Positions 57,013 through 64,000 of a DNA stretch of 64,000 nt are shown here, piece after piece (the first letter of the stretch is position 1; every line of letters starts with the position of its first letter). The DNA is from Clostridia bacterium (GTDB lineage: Bacteria; Bacillota; Clostridia; UMGS1883). The notes under the pieces were generated by a model, which worked only from the letters and a program-made list of their open reading frames with translations, ran no database searches and was not told the origin of the DNA. The DNA lies in the NCBI GenBank assembly GCA_017472685.1, contig JAFUOO010000011.1:62001-126000 (forward strand), read 5' to 3'. The position numbers were made by a program, and so were the translations under genes.

Positions 57013-57024
57013 GGACATTTTTTT
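56983..57024. terminator. Bidirectional terminator between the C1 protein and heparinase-like genes
   Basis: AAAAATGTCCTTAGGA and TCCTAAGGACATTTTT form a 16-bp stem with a six-base loop and long A/T runs. Confidence 0.88.
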
Positions 57025-59663
57025 TATTGCTGTGGTGCAACGGCGTATACATAATCGGAGTATAACGTAAAGGGGATCGTTTCGCCGTTTAAAAGCACGT
57101 GTGTTGTTTTGGGTGCATAAATTTTAATTGCTTCGTCGCGCTTTGTGCTTGCACGAAGTGAACTTGATTCCATTTCTATAATGCCCGAGGAAATGTGAAT
57201 GTACAAATCCTTTATGGGTGTGGGGCTGTCGATCATATCAGTGGAATTTATGCAAAGCTTTTTTCCACCGGAAATAAATATTCTGCCATTAATAAGAAGT
57301 GCCATATCACCGTCAAACTCGCAATCCAGAAATCTGCCCGGGGCAGTATTTTGTGTGTAGAAAACACAGCGGTCGCTTTCAATGTCAAACACAGCACTGG
57401 AGGAGGACAAATCCTCCGGGGTGGTGCTGTAGGCTGAAACGCGCTTGGCATCCTTCTTAAAGGGCAGCAGCAACGTTGTCATGGAAACGGACTGCCCATA
57501 CTTTGTAAAGGTTGTCATGTGGCTCTGCTCTGCCATGCCGTATCCGCGGGAGAAAATGTCGTCATTGATGCTTGCTGTGTCAGCATCGGGGCACACAAGG
57601 GTTATGTTGCCCTCGTCAAAGGCTGTGCTTACGTGATTATTGTAGTCGCACACGGGGTTAGCGTGGGGCATAAAGTGCCAGTTCTGGTTAAACTGCAATG
57701 CAGGTGTGTCGGTTGAAACGTAGTCGGAAACTATCGAGAAGCCCTCGTTTTTCAGAAAGAGCAGACTTCTCTTATGCGTTGCAGCAATATCCTTATAGGG
57801 CTTTGCCTCGCTTACGGCAAAGTCAAACCGTGGGCTTGACACGAAGCGTGTGATTTTCGCATCGCTTTGTGAATGGGGCACACACTTGCAGTTTTCTATT
57901 TCCACCGTGTTGTGCGCCTTTGCACTCTTGAGATGAGCAGAAATTTCGCTTTGGGAATAGCCGTAACGACCCGTATCCGTAAGGAGCGGACGGTTGTGGG
58001 CAAAGAGTATAACACTTGCTATATCATCGTGGGCGTGCCCGTCAAAGGGGTTTGAATGCATGGCAACATACATGCCCTTTTCCCCATCAAAGCTGTTACG
58101 CATAATAACACTGCCCGAGTAGGGGTAGTAAACGCTCATTGGAACAGTGCTGTCGTCTTTTCCGCCCGCTATAGCCTTGAACTTTTTTGTGGGGAACATT
58201 TCACCCACAGCCTTAAGGTATTCAACTTTGCTCTGGTAGTTGGAGTCACCCACGTTTGTGTCGTAAAAGTTGGGGTAAATCAAATCAAGGGATGCGTCAA
58301 ATGCCTTTTCAATCCTGCTGCGCATAAAAGCACTGTAGGGGTCGTTGTTTATATGCGCAGATTTAATTGCCGAGGTAAACAAATCCGTGCACCAAAAGGA
58401 GTAGGCAAGCCCTGCCTCGCGGAAGGAAAAGTCAGGCGAGTACATCTTGTCAAACAAGCTGTTCAGTACATCGCGGGTCTGGTGCTTCCATTTTTCGTGC
58501 TCCTTTAATTCTGGCAGAAAGTCAATAGCCTTACTAAGCCCGCTTGTGCGCACAACAGCCCAGTTGCTCCAACCCAAATCGGGGTTTTCACAAAGGTGCT
58601 TCATGTCGCGGTACATAATGTGGAGTATGGACACAAGGTAATCGGGTGTCATAACGGGGGTATCTATAAGTGCATTTAAAACGGTGGTGAAGTTGGAAAG
58701 GCGTTCGCCTGTTTCCAGCACGCGGTTAAAGCCACCCTCCTTTTTCTTTGAAAAGGCATCCATAAGGAACAAAAGCCTTTCGCCGTAAATTGCATTTTTT
58801 TCAACGTCGGAAAGATACTGGTGCGCCATGGGTCGGGCAAACCAGAAACGGCAGGTAACGTTTAAATACTCGCTGTCGCTTCCCTCGGGTGAGGTCCATT
58901 CGGGGCCTGTGGGCGAGTTTTCCCAGGAATATACATTGCCCTTTACGCTGTTCCAGGTAAGGCTTTTGTCCCAGGAATGGTCGCTTATGCGGAAGAACAA
59001 AAGCTCCTTGGTTTTGCCCTTGGGAATAGAAATACGCGCAGAAAAGCGTGCCGACACAATTTCCGAAAAGTCAATTGCTGAAAAGTCAAAGCCCATGTAA
59101 ACTCTGCCTGTGTTTACGCCGAATGCGGAGTCTACGCTGTCGCTTTCCTCACATATTTCGTAAATGTCCTCGTCGCTGAGTGGCTCCGAGGGGCTTTTTG
59201 TGGAAATGTATGCGTATTTTGAGGGGGCAACCTTAATTTCCGCTCCATCCTTTGTGCCTAAAATAACATGAGGCGGGAAAATTGACGAGGGCGAATAAAA
59301 AAGTGCCCCCTCCTTTTCCTTCTGCCTGCTCATTATCATGAAGGATACTTCCTTCTGCAAAAAGGGCATTATATCAAGACTTGAATAGTCATCCGTGGGC
59401 GCAAGAAACAACGAGGAAAGATAACAATCTGCCTCGTTGGGACCCGAAAGAATGTTGTGCCTTGATATGTAGGCTAAGGGAAAATTTTTGTCCTTTTCGC
59501 CTATAGGCTCTGCCGAGGAAAGGTAATTTGCCTTTCTTTCAATAAAATATTTTAGCAGCTCTTTTTTTGCACTGTTATAATCACGGCAGTACACATAGTA
59601 ATTGACCTTGTCCATCTTAGGGTGTGACAGGTTGAAAATTTTGAAAAATTCTGAAATCTGCAT
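57024..59663 (-). CDS. Heparinase II/III-like protein with inserted beta-sandwich domain
   Basis: The 879-aa protein lacks a signal peptide. Residues about 1-120 are helical; about 145-285 form a beta-rich domain (FSARISIPKGKTKELLFF, HSWDKSLTWNSVKG) like a DNRLRE/CBM-type module. An alpha/alpha toroid follows (about 290-490), then the heparinase II/III-like C-terminal domain with SNPFDGHAHDDIASVILFAH and LLTDTGRYGYS (about 545-860). Related enzymes are polysaccharide lyases acting on uronic-acid polymers; whether this cytosolic form is a lyase is unproven. It follows ispE by 17 bases, probably as an operon passenger. Confidence 0.76.
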   Translation of the reverse strand: MQISEFFKIFNLSHPKMDKVNYYVYCRDYNSAKKELLKYFIERKANYLSSAEPIGEKDKNFPLAYISRHNILSGPNEADCYLSSLFLAPTDDYSSLDIMPFLQKEVSFMIMSRQKEKEGALFYSPSSIFPPHVILGTKDGAEIKVAPSKYAYISTKSPSEPLSDEDIYEICEESDSVDSAFGVNTGRVYMGFDFSAIDFSEIVSARFSARISIPKGKTKELLFFRISDHSWDKSLTWNSVKGNVYSWENSPTGPEWTSPEGSDSEYLNVTCRFWFARPMAHQYLSDVEKNAIYGERLLFLMDAFSKKKEGGFNRVLETGERLSNFTTVLNALIDTPVMTPDYLVSILHIMYRDMKHLCENPDLGWSNWAVVRTSGLSKAIDFLPELKEHEKWKHQTRDVLNSLFDKMYSPDFSFREAGLAYSFWCTDLFTSAIKSAHINNDPYSAFMRSRIEKAFDASLDLIYPNFYDTNVGDSNYQSKVEYLKAVGEMFPTKKFKAIAGGKDDSTVPMSVYYPYSGSVIMRNSFDGEKGMYVAMHSNPFDGHAHDDIASVILFAHNRPLLTDTGRYGYSQSEISAHLKSAKAHNTVEIENCKCVPHSQSDAKITRFVSSPRFDFAVSEAKPYKDIAATHKRSLLFLKNEGFSIVSDYVSTDTPALQFNQNWHFMPHANPVCDYNNHVSTAFDEGNITLVCPDADTASINDDIFSRGYGMAEQSHMTTFTKYGQSVSMTTLLLPFKKDAKRVSAYSTTPEDLSSSSAVFDIESDRCVFYTQNTAPGRFLDCEFDGDMALLINGRIFISGGKKLCINSTDMIDSPTPIKDLYIHISSGIIEMESSSLRASTKRDEAIKIYAPKTTHVLLNGETIPFTLYSDYVYAVAPQQ

Positions 59664-59680
59664 ATAAAACCAATGCGCTC

Positions 59681-60550
59681 CTATCGTTTGTTAGAGAAGT
59701 TTATTCCACGGCAGATGTATGCCGTTTTGTATTTTTTCCATAAAATGTCCTTGGCATTCTGCGCTTTTTCCTCGTCGTCAAAAATGCCAAAAACTGTGGG
59801 CCCGCTGCCCGACATCTGGGAGCCTATTGCCCCTAATGCACGCAAATCGTCCTTAACGGCGGAAAGCACGGGATAGTGTGCTATGCTCACGTCCTCAAGC
59901 ACGTTGCCCATGTTTGCACACATTTCGTACAAATCGCCATTTTCTAAAGCCTCAATAAGCTTGTCCGTAGGCGGATGCACAATATCCGGGCAGGCGTCAA
60001 TATTGTCGTAAACCCATTTTGTTGAAATGGAGAAGGAGGGCTTTACAAGCACAATGTGACATTTGGGAAGGGGCGGAAGGGGCGAAAGCTTTTCACCAAT
60101 GCCTTCTGCAAGGCGTGTGCCGCCTATTATACAGTAGGGCACATCTGCACCCAGGGCTGTTCCCAGTTCGCAGAGCCTTCTGGTGGAAAGACGGGCGTCG
60201 TAAAGACGGTTGAGCCCTGTCAAAACGGCGGCGGCATTGCTTGAGCCGCCTGCTAAGCCTGCACCTACGGGAATGTGCTTTTTAAGATATATTTTTACGC
60301 CACCCTTAATGCCTGTTTCATTAAAGAACGCCTCTGCGGCACGGTATGCAAGGTTGTCGGGTCCTGTGGGCAGAAAACGGAGCGAGCACTCCAATTCGAT
60401 GCCCTCGTCGGTTTTTGTGAGCTCAACGCTGTCATAAAGCGACACCGTCTGCATAACCATTTTAACCTCGTGGTAGCCATTGGGGAGCGTGCCTAAAACA
60501 TCCAACGAAAGATTAATTTTTGCGAAAGCCTTTACTGTAAGATTATCCAT
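59681..60550 (-). CDS. ispE: 4-diphosphocytidyl-2-C-methyl-D-erythritol kinase
   Basis: The 289-aa GHMP kinase has AFAKINLSLDVLGTLPNGYH at the N-terminus, the ATP motif PVGAGLAGGSSNAAAVL, and late MSGSGPTVFGIF. It phosphorylates CDP-ME in the MEP pathway, between the IspD and IspF steps encoded at 18-19 kb. It diverges from ylxM-ffh. Confidence 0.94.
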   Translation of the reverse strand: MDNLTVKAFAKINLSLDVLGTLPNGYHEVKMVMQTVSLYDSVELTKTDEGIELECSLRFLPTGPDNLAYRAAEAFFNETGIKGGVKIYLKKHIPVGAGLAGGSSNAAAVLTGLNRLYDARLSTRRLCELGTALGADVPYCIIGGTRLAEGIGEKLSPLPPLPKCHIVLVKPSFSISTKWVYDNIDACPDIVHPPTDKLIEALENGDLYEMCANMGNVLEDVSIAHYPVLSAVKDDLRALGAIGSQMSGSGPTVFGIFDDEEKAQNAKDILWKKYKTAYICRGINFSNKR

Positions 60551-60640
60551 AATTCACACAGCCTCTCTTAACTTTAATATATTAATTATATCAAAATATC
60601 AGCTTGAATGCAACAAGTGAAAAAATTTGTGAAAAAAGTA

Positions 60641-60669
60641 TTGACATAGGGGATAAAATCGTGTAGAAT
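60641..60669 (+). promoter_or_regulatory. Sigma-A promoter of ylxM-ffh
   Basis: TTGACA (60641-60646) and TAGAAT (60664-60669) are separated by 17 bases. A small stem (GTAAAGT/ACTTTAC, 60679-60698) lies at the start of the leader. Confidence 0.75.
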
Positions 60670-60712
60670 AGCAAAGGTGTAAAGTTAAATGACTTTACAA
60701 GGAGCGTCAGTT

Positions 60713-61060
60713 ATGGAAAAAAATCTGAAATACAGTGCTCTGCTATCTATATACGGTGCACTTTTAACGGAAAAACAGCTTTCAACAATGGAATATTATT
60801 ACGATGATGACCTTTCCCTTGGCGAAATTGCCGAAAACACAGGCATCAGCCGTCAGGGCGTGAGGGATTTTATCAAGCGCGCAGAGGAAATGCTTGACTT
60901 TTATGAGGAAAAGCTCGGGCTGCAGGCAAAAATGCGTTACATTGACGGCATTGAAAAGGCGGCAGTTAAAATAAAGGAAAGCACACAGTCCACCATGCTT
61001 AACAAAAAGGTTGAAAAGCTTACAGACGACATAATTGACATGGCGCATAAACTCAGATAA
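60713..61060 (+). CDS. ylxM: YlxM-family helix-turn-helix protein of the SRP operon
   Basis: ATG 60713 has AAGGAG eight bases upstream. The 115-aa protein has a sigma-region-4-like HTH (SLGEIAENTGISRQGVRDFIKRAEE) after ALLTEKQLSTMEYYYDDDL. YlxM is typically encoded just before ffh and stimulates or modulates the SRP GTPase cycle in the few species examined. ffh begins 16 bases later. Confidence 0.9.
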   Translation: MEKNLKYSALLSIYGALLTEKQLSTMEYYYDDDLSLGEIAENTGISRQGVRDFIKRAEEMLDFYEEKLGLQAKMRYIDGIEKAAVKIKESTQSTMLNKKVEKLTDDIIDMAHKLR

Positions 61061-61076
61061 AGATAGGAGAAACAAA

Positions 61077-62402
61077 ATGGCTTTTGAGTCCCTCGGCGAA
61101 AAACTGCAGAATACGTTTAAAAAGCTTACGGGCAAGGGCAAGGTTTCCGAAAAAGATTTGAAGGATGCCATGCGCGAGGTCAGACTGGCACTTTTAGAAG
61201 CCGACGTCAGCTTCAAGGTTGTTAAGGAGTTTGAAAAGAAGGTTTTCGAAAAGGCTGTAGGCAGTCAGGTGCTGGAAAGTCTTACTCCCGGTCAACAGAT
61301 TATAAAAATCGTGCGCGACGAGCTCACAGAACTTATGGGTGGCAATCAGTCCAAGCTCACCGTTTCACCTAAAGCTCCTACAGTTTACATGATGGTTGGT
61401 CTGCAGGGTGCAGGTAAAACAACAACCACCGCAAAGCTTGGCGCACTTTTGAAAAAGAACGGCAAGAGACCACTTCTGGTAGGCTGTGACATGTACCGTC
61501 CCGCAGCTATCAAGCAGCTTGAGGTTGTAGGCAGCCAGGTAGGCTGTGACGTATACGCAGATTATGACGAAAAAAGTCCCGTTAATATTGCCAAAAAGGC
61601 AGTTGCAACGTGCGATTTATCCAAGTATGACACAATTATTCTGGATACAGCAGGTCGTCTCCATATAGATGAAGCTCTTATGGGCGAGCTTGTTGACATA
61701 AAAAATGAAACACACCCGGCAGAAATTCTGCTTGTCATTGATGCAATGGCAGGTCAGGACGCGGTAAACGTGGCTGAAAGCTTTAATGAACAGCTCGGCA
61801 TTGATGCAATTGTTCTCACAAAGCTCGACGGCGACACACGTGGCGGTGCGGCACTGAGTGTTAAGGCGGTAACAGGCAAACCCATTAAGTTTGCAGGTAT
61901 GGGCGAAAAGCTTACTGACCTTGAGCCCTTCTACCCCGACCGAATGGCGTCCCGTATTCTTGGCATGGGCGATGTTCTGAGCCTTATTGATAAAGCACAG
62001 GCGGCTATTGATGAGAAAAAGGCGATTGAGCTTGAGAAAAAAATCAAGGAGCAGAGCTTTGACCTTAACGACTATCTCGACCAGCTCGAGCAGATGAAGA
62101 ACATGGGTCCCTTGGAAAATATGCTTAAGCTTCTTCCCGGTGTTGATTCAAAGGCGCTTAAAAATGCTAAGGTGGACGAAAAGAAGATGGCACATATTGA
62201 AGCTATCATCAAGTCCATGACAAATAAGGAACGCGAAAAACCCGAAATCATCAACCACAGCCGCAAGATGCGCATTGCAAAGGGCAGCGGCACAGAGGTT
62301 TCGGAGGTTAACCAGCTTTTAAAGCAGTTTGAGCAGATGCGGAAGATGATGAAAATGTTCTCTGACCCCAAAAAGCTCAAGAAAATGAAATTCCCGTTTT
62401 AA
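61077..62402 (+). CDS. ffh: Signal recognition particle protein Ffh
   Basis: ATG 61077 is behind AGGAGA. The 441-aa GTPase has an N domain (DLKDAMREVRLALLEADV), G domain with GLQGAGKTTTTAKLGALLK, DTAGRL, TKLDGDTRGGAAL, and a Met-rich M domain (about 295-441) with RKMRIAKGSGT. It binds signal peptides and SRP RNA to target proteins to the membrane. The SRP RNA gene was not found in the window. Confidence 0.96.
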   Translation: MAFESLGEKLQNTFKKLTGKGKVSEKDLKDAMREVRLALLEADVSFKVVKEFEKKVFEKAVGSQVLESLTPGQQIIKIVRDELTELMGGNQSKLTVSPKAPTVYMMVGLQGAGKTTTTAKLGALLKKNGKRPLLVGCDMYRPAAIKQLEVVGSQVGCDVYADYDEKSPVNIAKKAVATCDLSKYDTIILDTAGRLHIDEALMGELVDIKNETHPAEILLVIDAMAGQDAVNVAESFNEQLGIDAIVLTKLDGDTRGGAALSVKAVTGKPIKFAGMGEKLTDLEPFYPDRMASRILGMGDVLSLIDKAQAAIDEKKAIELEKKIKEQSFDLNDYLDQLEQMKNMGPLENMLKLLPGVDSKALKNAKVDEKKMAHIEAIIKSMTNKEREKPEIINHSRKMRIAKGSGTEVSEVNQLLKQFEQMRKMMKMFSDPKKLKKMKFPF

Positions 62403-62456
62403 ATTAGGGTAATCCCCGATTTACTATAAAAAATTTATTTTAAGAGGTGTATTAAA

Positions 62457-62702
62457 ATGGCAGTAAAAATCAGACTCAGAAGAATGGGTGCTAAGAAGGC
62501 TCCTTTCTACCGTGTAGTAGTTGCAGATTCTCGTTATCCCCGTGATGGCAGATTCATCGAAGAAGTAGGTACTTACAATCCTATGACAGAACCCTCCACA
62601 TTCACAGTTGACGCTGACAAGGTTAAGCAGTGGATGGCTAAGGGTGCTCAGCCCACAGATACAGTTAAGGTTCTCCTTAAGAAAAAAGGAATTATCGGTT
62701 AA
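62457..62702 (+). CDS. rpsP: 30S ribosomal protein S16
   Basis: The 81-aa protein has the S16 signature [24 protein letters not shown] split over residues 3-26 and [18 protein letters not shown] lies upstream. It is co-transcribed with ffh and khpA, as in most Bacillota. Confidence 0.97.
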   Translation: MAVKIRLRRMGAKKAPFYRVVVADSRYPRDGRFIEEVGTYNPMTEPSTFTVDADKVKQWMAKGAQPTDTVKVLLKKKGIIG

Positions 62703-62727
62703 TTCCCTGTCGAAAGGATTAAAGAAA

Positions 62728-62961
62728 ATGAAAGAACTTTTAAAGGTTATAGTTCTTCCCTTGGTAGATAACCCCATGGATGTTGAAATTACAGAAACTG
62801 AAAAGGAAGACGGCGAAATCCTTCTTTCCTTGAAGGTTGCATCCGGCGATATGGGTAAGGTTATCGGTCGTCAGGGCAGAATTGCAAAGGCTATCAGAAC
62901 AGTTATGAAGGCCGCTGCAAACAAGGACGGCAAAAAGGTTGCCGTTGAAATCGTAGAATAA
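62728..62961 (+). CDS. khpA: KH-domain RNA-binding protein KhpA
   Basis: The 77-aa protein is a single KH domain with the GxxG loop in GKVIGRQGRIAKAIRTVM. KhpA pairs with KhpB/EloR and influences RNA and cell elongation. In relatives rimM, trmD and rplS follow; here a terminator and non-coding sequence do, so the usual operon is cut after khpA. Confidence 0.94.
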   Translation: MKELLKVIVLPLVDNPMDVEITETEKEDGEILLSLKVASGDMGKVIGRQGRIAKAIRTVMKAAANKDGKKVAVEIVE

Positions 62962-62970
62962 TGCGAAACG

Positions 62971-63002
62971 AAAAGCACACAACGCGAGTTGTGTGCTTTT
63001 TT
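62971..63002 (+). terminator. Terminator after khpA
   Basis: AAGCACACAAC and GTTGTGTGCTT form an 11-bp stem around GCGA, followed by a T run. Confidence 0.9.
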
Positions 63003-63022
63003 GTGTGCAATTGTGCATATAA

Positions 63023-63238
63023 CGAGAAACGGCAGGCTCTCTTCCAAAAACCTGCTGTAGAAATCATAGTAAAATCGGATTTTATTCCTATACGGTGCCA
63101 ATATTTGAGCAATATGTAATTGCAGAATATATTAATAGCGGTGATTTTGAAAAACATATAAATAGGGTCGGAAGAAAGCATCGTCAAAAAATTAAAACAA
63201 AAATAATTAAATTACCTATTGACAAGGTAGGCAAATAG
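63023..63238 (+). pseudogene. Remnant of a MocR/PdxR-type (GntR plus aminotransferase) regulator
   Basis: The frame open from 63023 to the TAG at 63236 has no good start. From about 63095 it reads VPIFEQYVIAEYINSGDFEK followed by HINRVGRKHRQKIK, which resembles the segment near the C-terminal third of MocR regulators (LEQLALAEFI.SGEFERHINRMR). The rest of such a protein (over 400 residues) is missing upstream and the expected end downstream is replaced. It looks like a decayed fragment left beside the metQ locus. The homology is from memory and the match is short. Confidence 0.5.
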
Positions 63239-63247
63239 TGCTACAAT
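63219..63247 (+). promoter_or_regulatory. Consensus sigma-A promoter of the metQ leader
   Basis: TTGACA (63219-63224) and TACAAT (63242-63247) are separated by exactly 17 bases. The -35 box is flanked by ACCTA (63214-63218) and TAGG (63228-63231). Confidence 0.85.
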
Positions 63248-63254
63248 ACAACCA

Positions 63255-63269
63255 ACCTAAGAAGTAGGT
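63255..63269. promoter_or_regulatory. Inverted repeat ACCTA-N5-TAGGT at the transcription start
   Basis: ACCTA (63255-63259) and TAGGT (63265-63269) are inverted around five bases, just downstream of the -10 box. Half-sites of the same type (ACCTA, TAGG) flank the -35 box. The layout suggests a repressor; Rrf2-type cysteine regulators such as CymR are candidates from knowledge of sulfur genes, not from a demonstrated match. Confidence 0.5.
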
Positions 63270-63295
63270 AATAAATGAGAAGGGGGAACATTGTT

Positions 63296-63406
63296 ATGAT
63301 AAAGTTTTATACGGCTATTGATATGATGGGAATGTGTTGCGCATGGTGTATGTGTACGTTTTCTTTGCGCCCGTGTCTGATATGTTCTCCGTCGTCGCAT
63401 CATTGA
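63296..63406 (+). CDS. Cys/Met-rich 36-codon leader ORF upstream of metQ
   Basis: A GAAGGGGGAA site ends seven bases before ATG 63296. The 36-residue product begins MIKFYTAIDMMGMCCAWCMC and ends PCLICSPSSHH; it contains six Cys and five Met, with MMGMCCAWCMC in codons 10-20. It lies between a strong promoter and a methionine-transporter-type gene. A stable hairpin starts 20 bases after its stop. This is what a ribosome-mediated attenuator or arrest peptide sensing cysteine and/or methionine would look like. It could instead be a small metal-binding peptide. No family is recognised. Confidence 0.6.
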   Translation: MIKFYTAIDMMGMCCAWCMCTFSLRPCLICSPSSHH

Positions 63407-63425
63407 ATGCGAAATAACGCTTTTA

Positions 63426-63456
63426 AACCGGGAGACTTTATCGGAGTTTCCCGGTT
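63426..63456 (+). promoter_or_regulatory. Strong hairpin between the leader ORF and metQ (candidate attenuator)
   Basis: Bases 63426-63438 pair with 63444-63456 (13 bp, two G-U pairs, loop TATCG; core AACCGGGA/TCCCGGTT). The tract after it (ATTAATTTAAA) is rich in T and A but not a clean T run, so it may be a weak or conditional terminator. Confidence 0.6.
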
Positions 63457-63481
63457 ATTAATTTAAAAAGAAGGTGCAGAT

Positions 63482-63538
63482 ATGAAATTTTATTTCGAAG
63501 AGCTTGTAAGAGCGAACTTTCGATTTGGACGAATGTGA
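63482..63538 (+). CDS. Second mini-ORF (18 codons) upstream of metQ
   Basis: AAGAAGGTG ends six bases before ATG 63482. The 18-residue product starts MKFYFEELVRANFRFGRM, sharing the K-F-Y opening with the first leader ORF but with no Cys. Its stop lies 57 bases before the metQ ATG. Good ribosome binding site and position argue for translation; the peptide itself is not recognised. Confidence 0.45.
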   Translation: MKFYFEELVRANFRFGRM

Positions 63539-63595
63539 CAGTAAAATCCTGAGTACATAAACTATTGAATATAACAGTGAAGGAGATTTACTATC

Positions 63596-64000
63596 ATGAA
63601 AAAATTAACATCAATTATACTTATTTTGATACTTACACTTTCCCTGGCGTTTTCTCTTACAGGATGCAGTAATGATTCTAATTCAATCACAATTGCTATT
63701 CCCAATGATACAACTAACGAGGCAAGAGCATTGCTTCTGCTTGAAGATTTAGGTTATATCAAACTCAAAGACGGTGCAGGTATTGCTGCCACAATTCTTG
63801 ACATTGAAGAAAATCCTCATAATATTGAATTCAAAGAAGTAGAAGCAGCGCAACTTCCGAACATTCTTCAAGATGTGGATTATGCAGTAATCAACTCAAA
63901 TTATGCTATTGACGCAGGACTTAATCCTACAAAGGATTCTCTCGGAATCGAAGGCTCGGCGTCAGCCTACGGCAATATTCTCGTTGCAAAGAAAGGTAAT
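63596..64000 (+). CDS. metQ: MetQ/NlpA-type methionine-binding lipoprotein (3' end outside window)
   Basis: GAAGGAG precedes ATG 63596. The 135 codons present give a lipoprotein signal peptide ending LTGCSND (Cys near residue 24) and the NlpA/MetQ fold start: IAIPNDTTNEARALLLLED, GAGIAATILDIEENPHNI, and DYAVINSNYAIDAGLNP. These are characteristic of methionine ABC transporter binding proteins. MetI and MetN genes would be expected beyond the window. Specificity for L- or D-methionine or a related sulfur compound cannot be told. Confidence 0.88.
   Translation, partial: MKKLTSIILILILTLSLAFSLTGCSNDSNSITIAIPNDTTNEARALLLLEDLGYIKLKDGAGIAATILDIEENPHNIEFKEVEAAQLPNILQDVDYAVINSNYAIDAGLNPTKDSLGIEGSASAYGNILVAKKGN

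Noticed and set aside
63248-63595. SAM (S-box) riboswitch or T-box before metQ
   Set aside because: The position invites it, but the conserved S-box core segments and the T-box sequence were not recognised; the leader is better described by mini-ORFs and one hairpin.

Overview
The window reads as chromosome of an anaerobic, endospore-forming Bacillota (class Clostridia). The evidence is the sporulation genes (spoIIGA-sigE, yqfC-yqfD, a ylbJ-like gene, sleB, a spoIVFB-like protease), strong AGGAGG-type ribosome binding sites, sigma-A promoters with 17-bp spacers, a glycyl-radical hydroxyproline dehydratase with its activase, and housekeeping genes of clostridial type (CarD, RNase M5, long HPF, YlxM-Ffh-S16-KhpA). 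Base composition is moderate. No rRNA, tRNA, CRISPR array, prophage or intact insertion sequence was seen. Genus and species cannot be named from the sequence.

Layout. 1-4.8 kb: the end of an SLH surface protein, a small conserved protein, then hypD-hypE (hydroxyproline use). 4.9-9.4 kb: spoIIGA-sigE, a lipid kinase and htpG. 9.4-12.7 kb, minus strand: a lipoprotein, malQ and a DUF554 membrane protein. 12.8-19.2 kb: aroB-aroA-aroC-pheA (chorismate to phenylpyruvate), then carD-ispD-ispF (isoprenoid MEP pathway; ispE lies separately at 60 kb). 19.2-22.4 kb: a secreted stalk/beta-helix protein and a DegV protein. 22.5-27.1 kb, minus: a Fur-family regulator with znuA-znuC-znuB, an acetyltransferase and an MFS transporter, behind one promoter with a 7-1-7 Fur-type box. 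27.2-33.8 kb, minus: the conserved yqfC-yqfD-phoH-pgpH-ybeY-dgkA-era block. 33.8-38.0 kb: a ylbJ-like gene, a DUF1858 protein, and a HisD-like/HisB-like/HAD cassette whose two His proteins carry substitutions at metal-ligand positions. 38.4-43.2 kb: rnc, a radical SAM gene with an in-frame TGA, thrS, sleB and a DUF1292 gene. 43.4-48.1 kb: a stalk-domain protein opposite an XRE regulator, rnmV-hpf, and an orphan solute-binding lipoprotein. 48.1-54.9 kb, minus: two radical-SAM-associated genes, ligA, an ABC exporter, and separately the spoIVFB-like gene. 55-60.5 kb: a CopZ-like protein, a secreted papain-like protein and, on the other strand, ispE with a heparinase-like protein. 60.7-63 kb: ylxM-ffh-rpsP-khpA. 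63-64 kb: a decayed MocR-type regulator fragment, then a regulated leader carrying a Cys/Met-rich mini-ORF in front of a metQ-type lipoprotein gene that runs off the window.

Best candidates for something undescribed: (1) the 36-codon Cys/Met-rich leader ORF, strong hairpin and second 18-codon ORF between a sigma-A promoter and metQ, which look like a translation-coupled sulfur-amino-acid sensor; (2) the HisD-like/HisB-like/HAD cassette, where zinc ligands Gln259 and Asp360 (E. coli HisD numbering) appear as Glu and Asn and several HisB metal ligands are missing, suggesting a pathway other than histidine synthesis; (3) the in-frame TGA in an otherwise intact radical SAM gene after rnc. All three rest on reading and remembered family alignments; no database search was possible.
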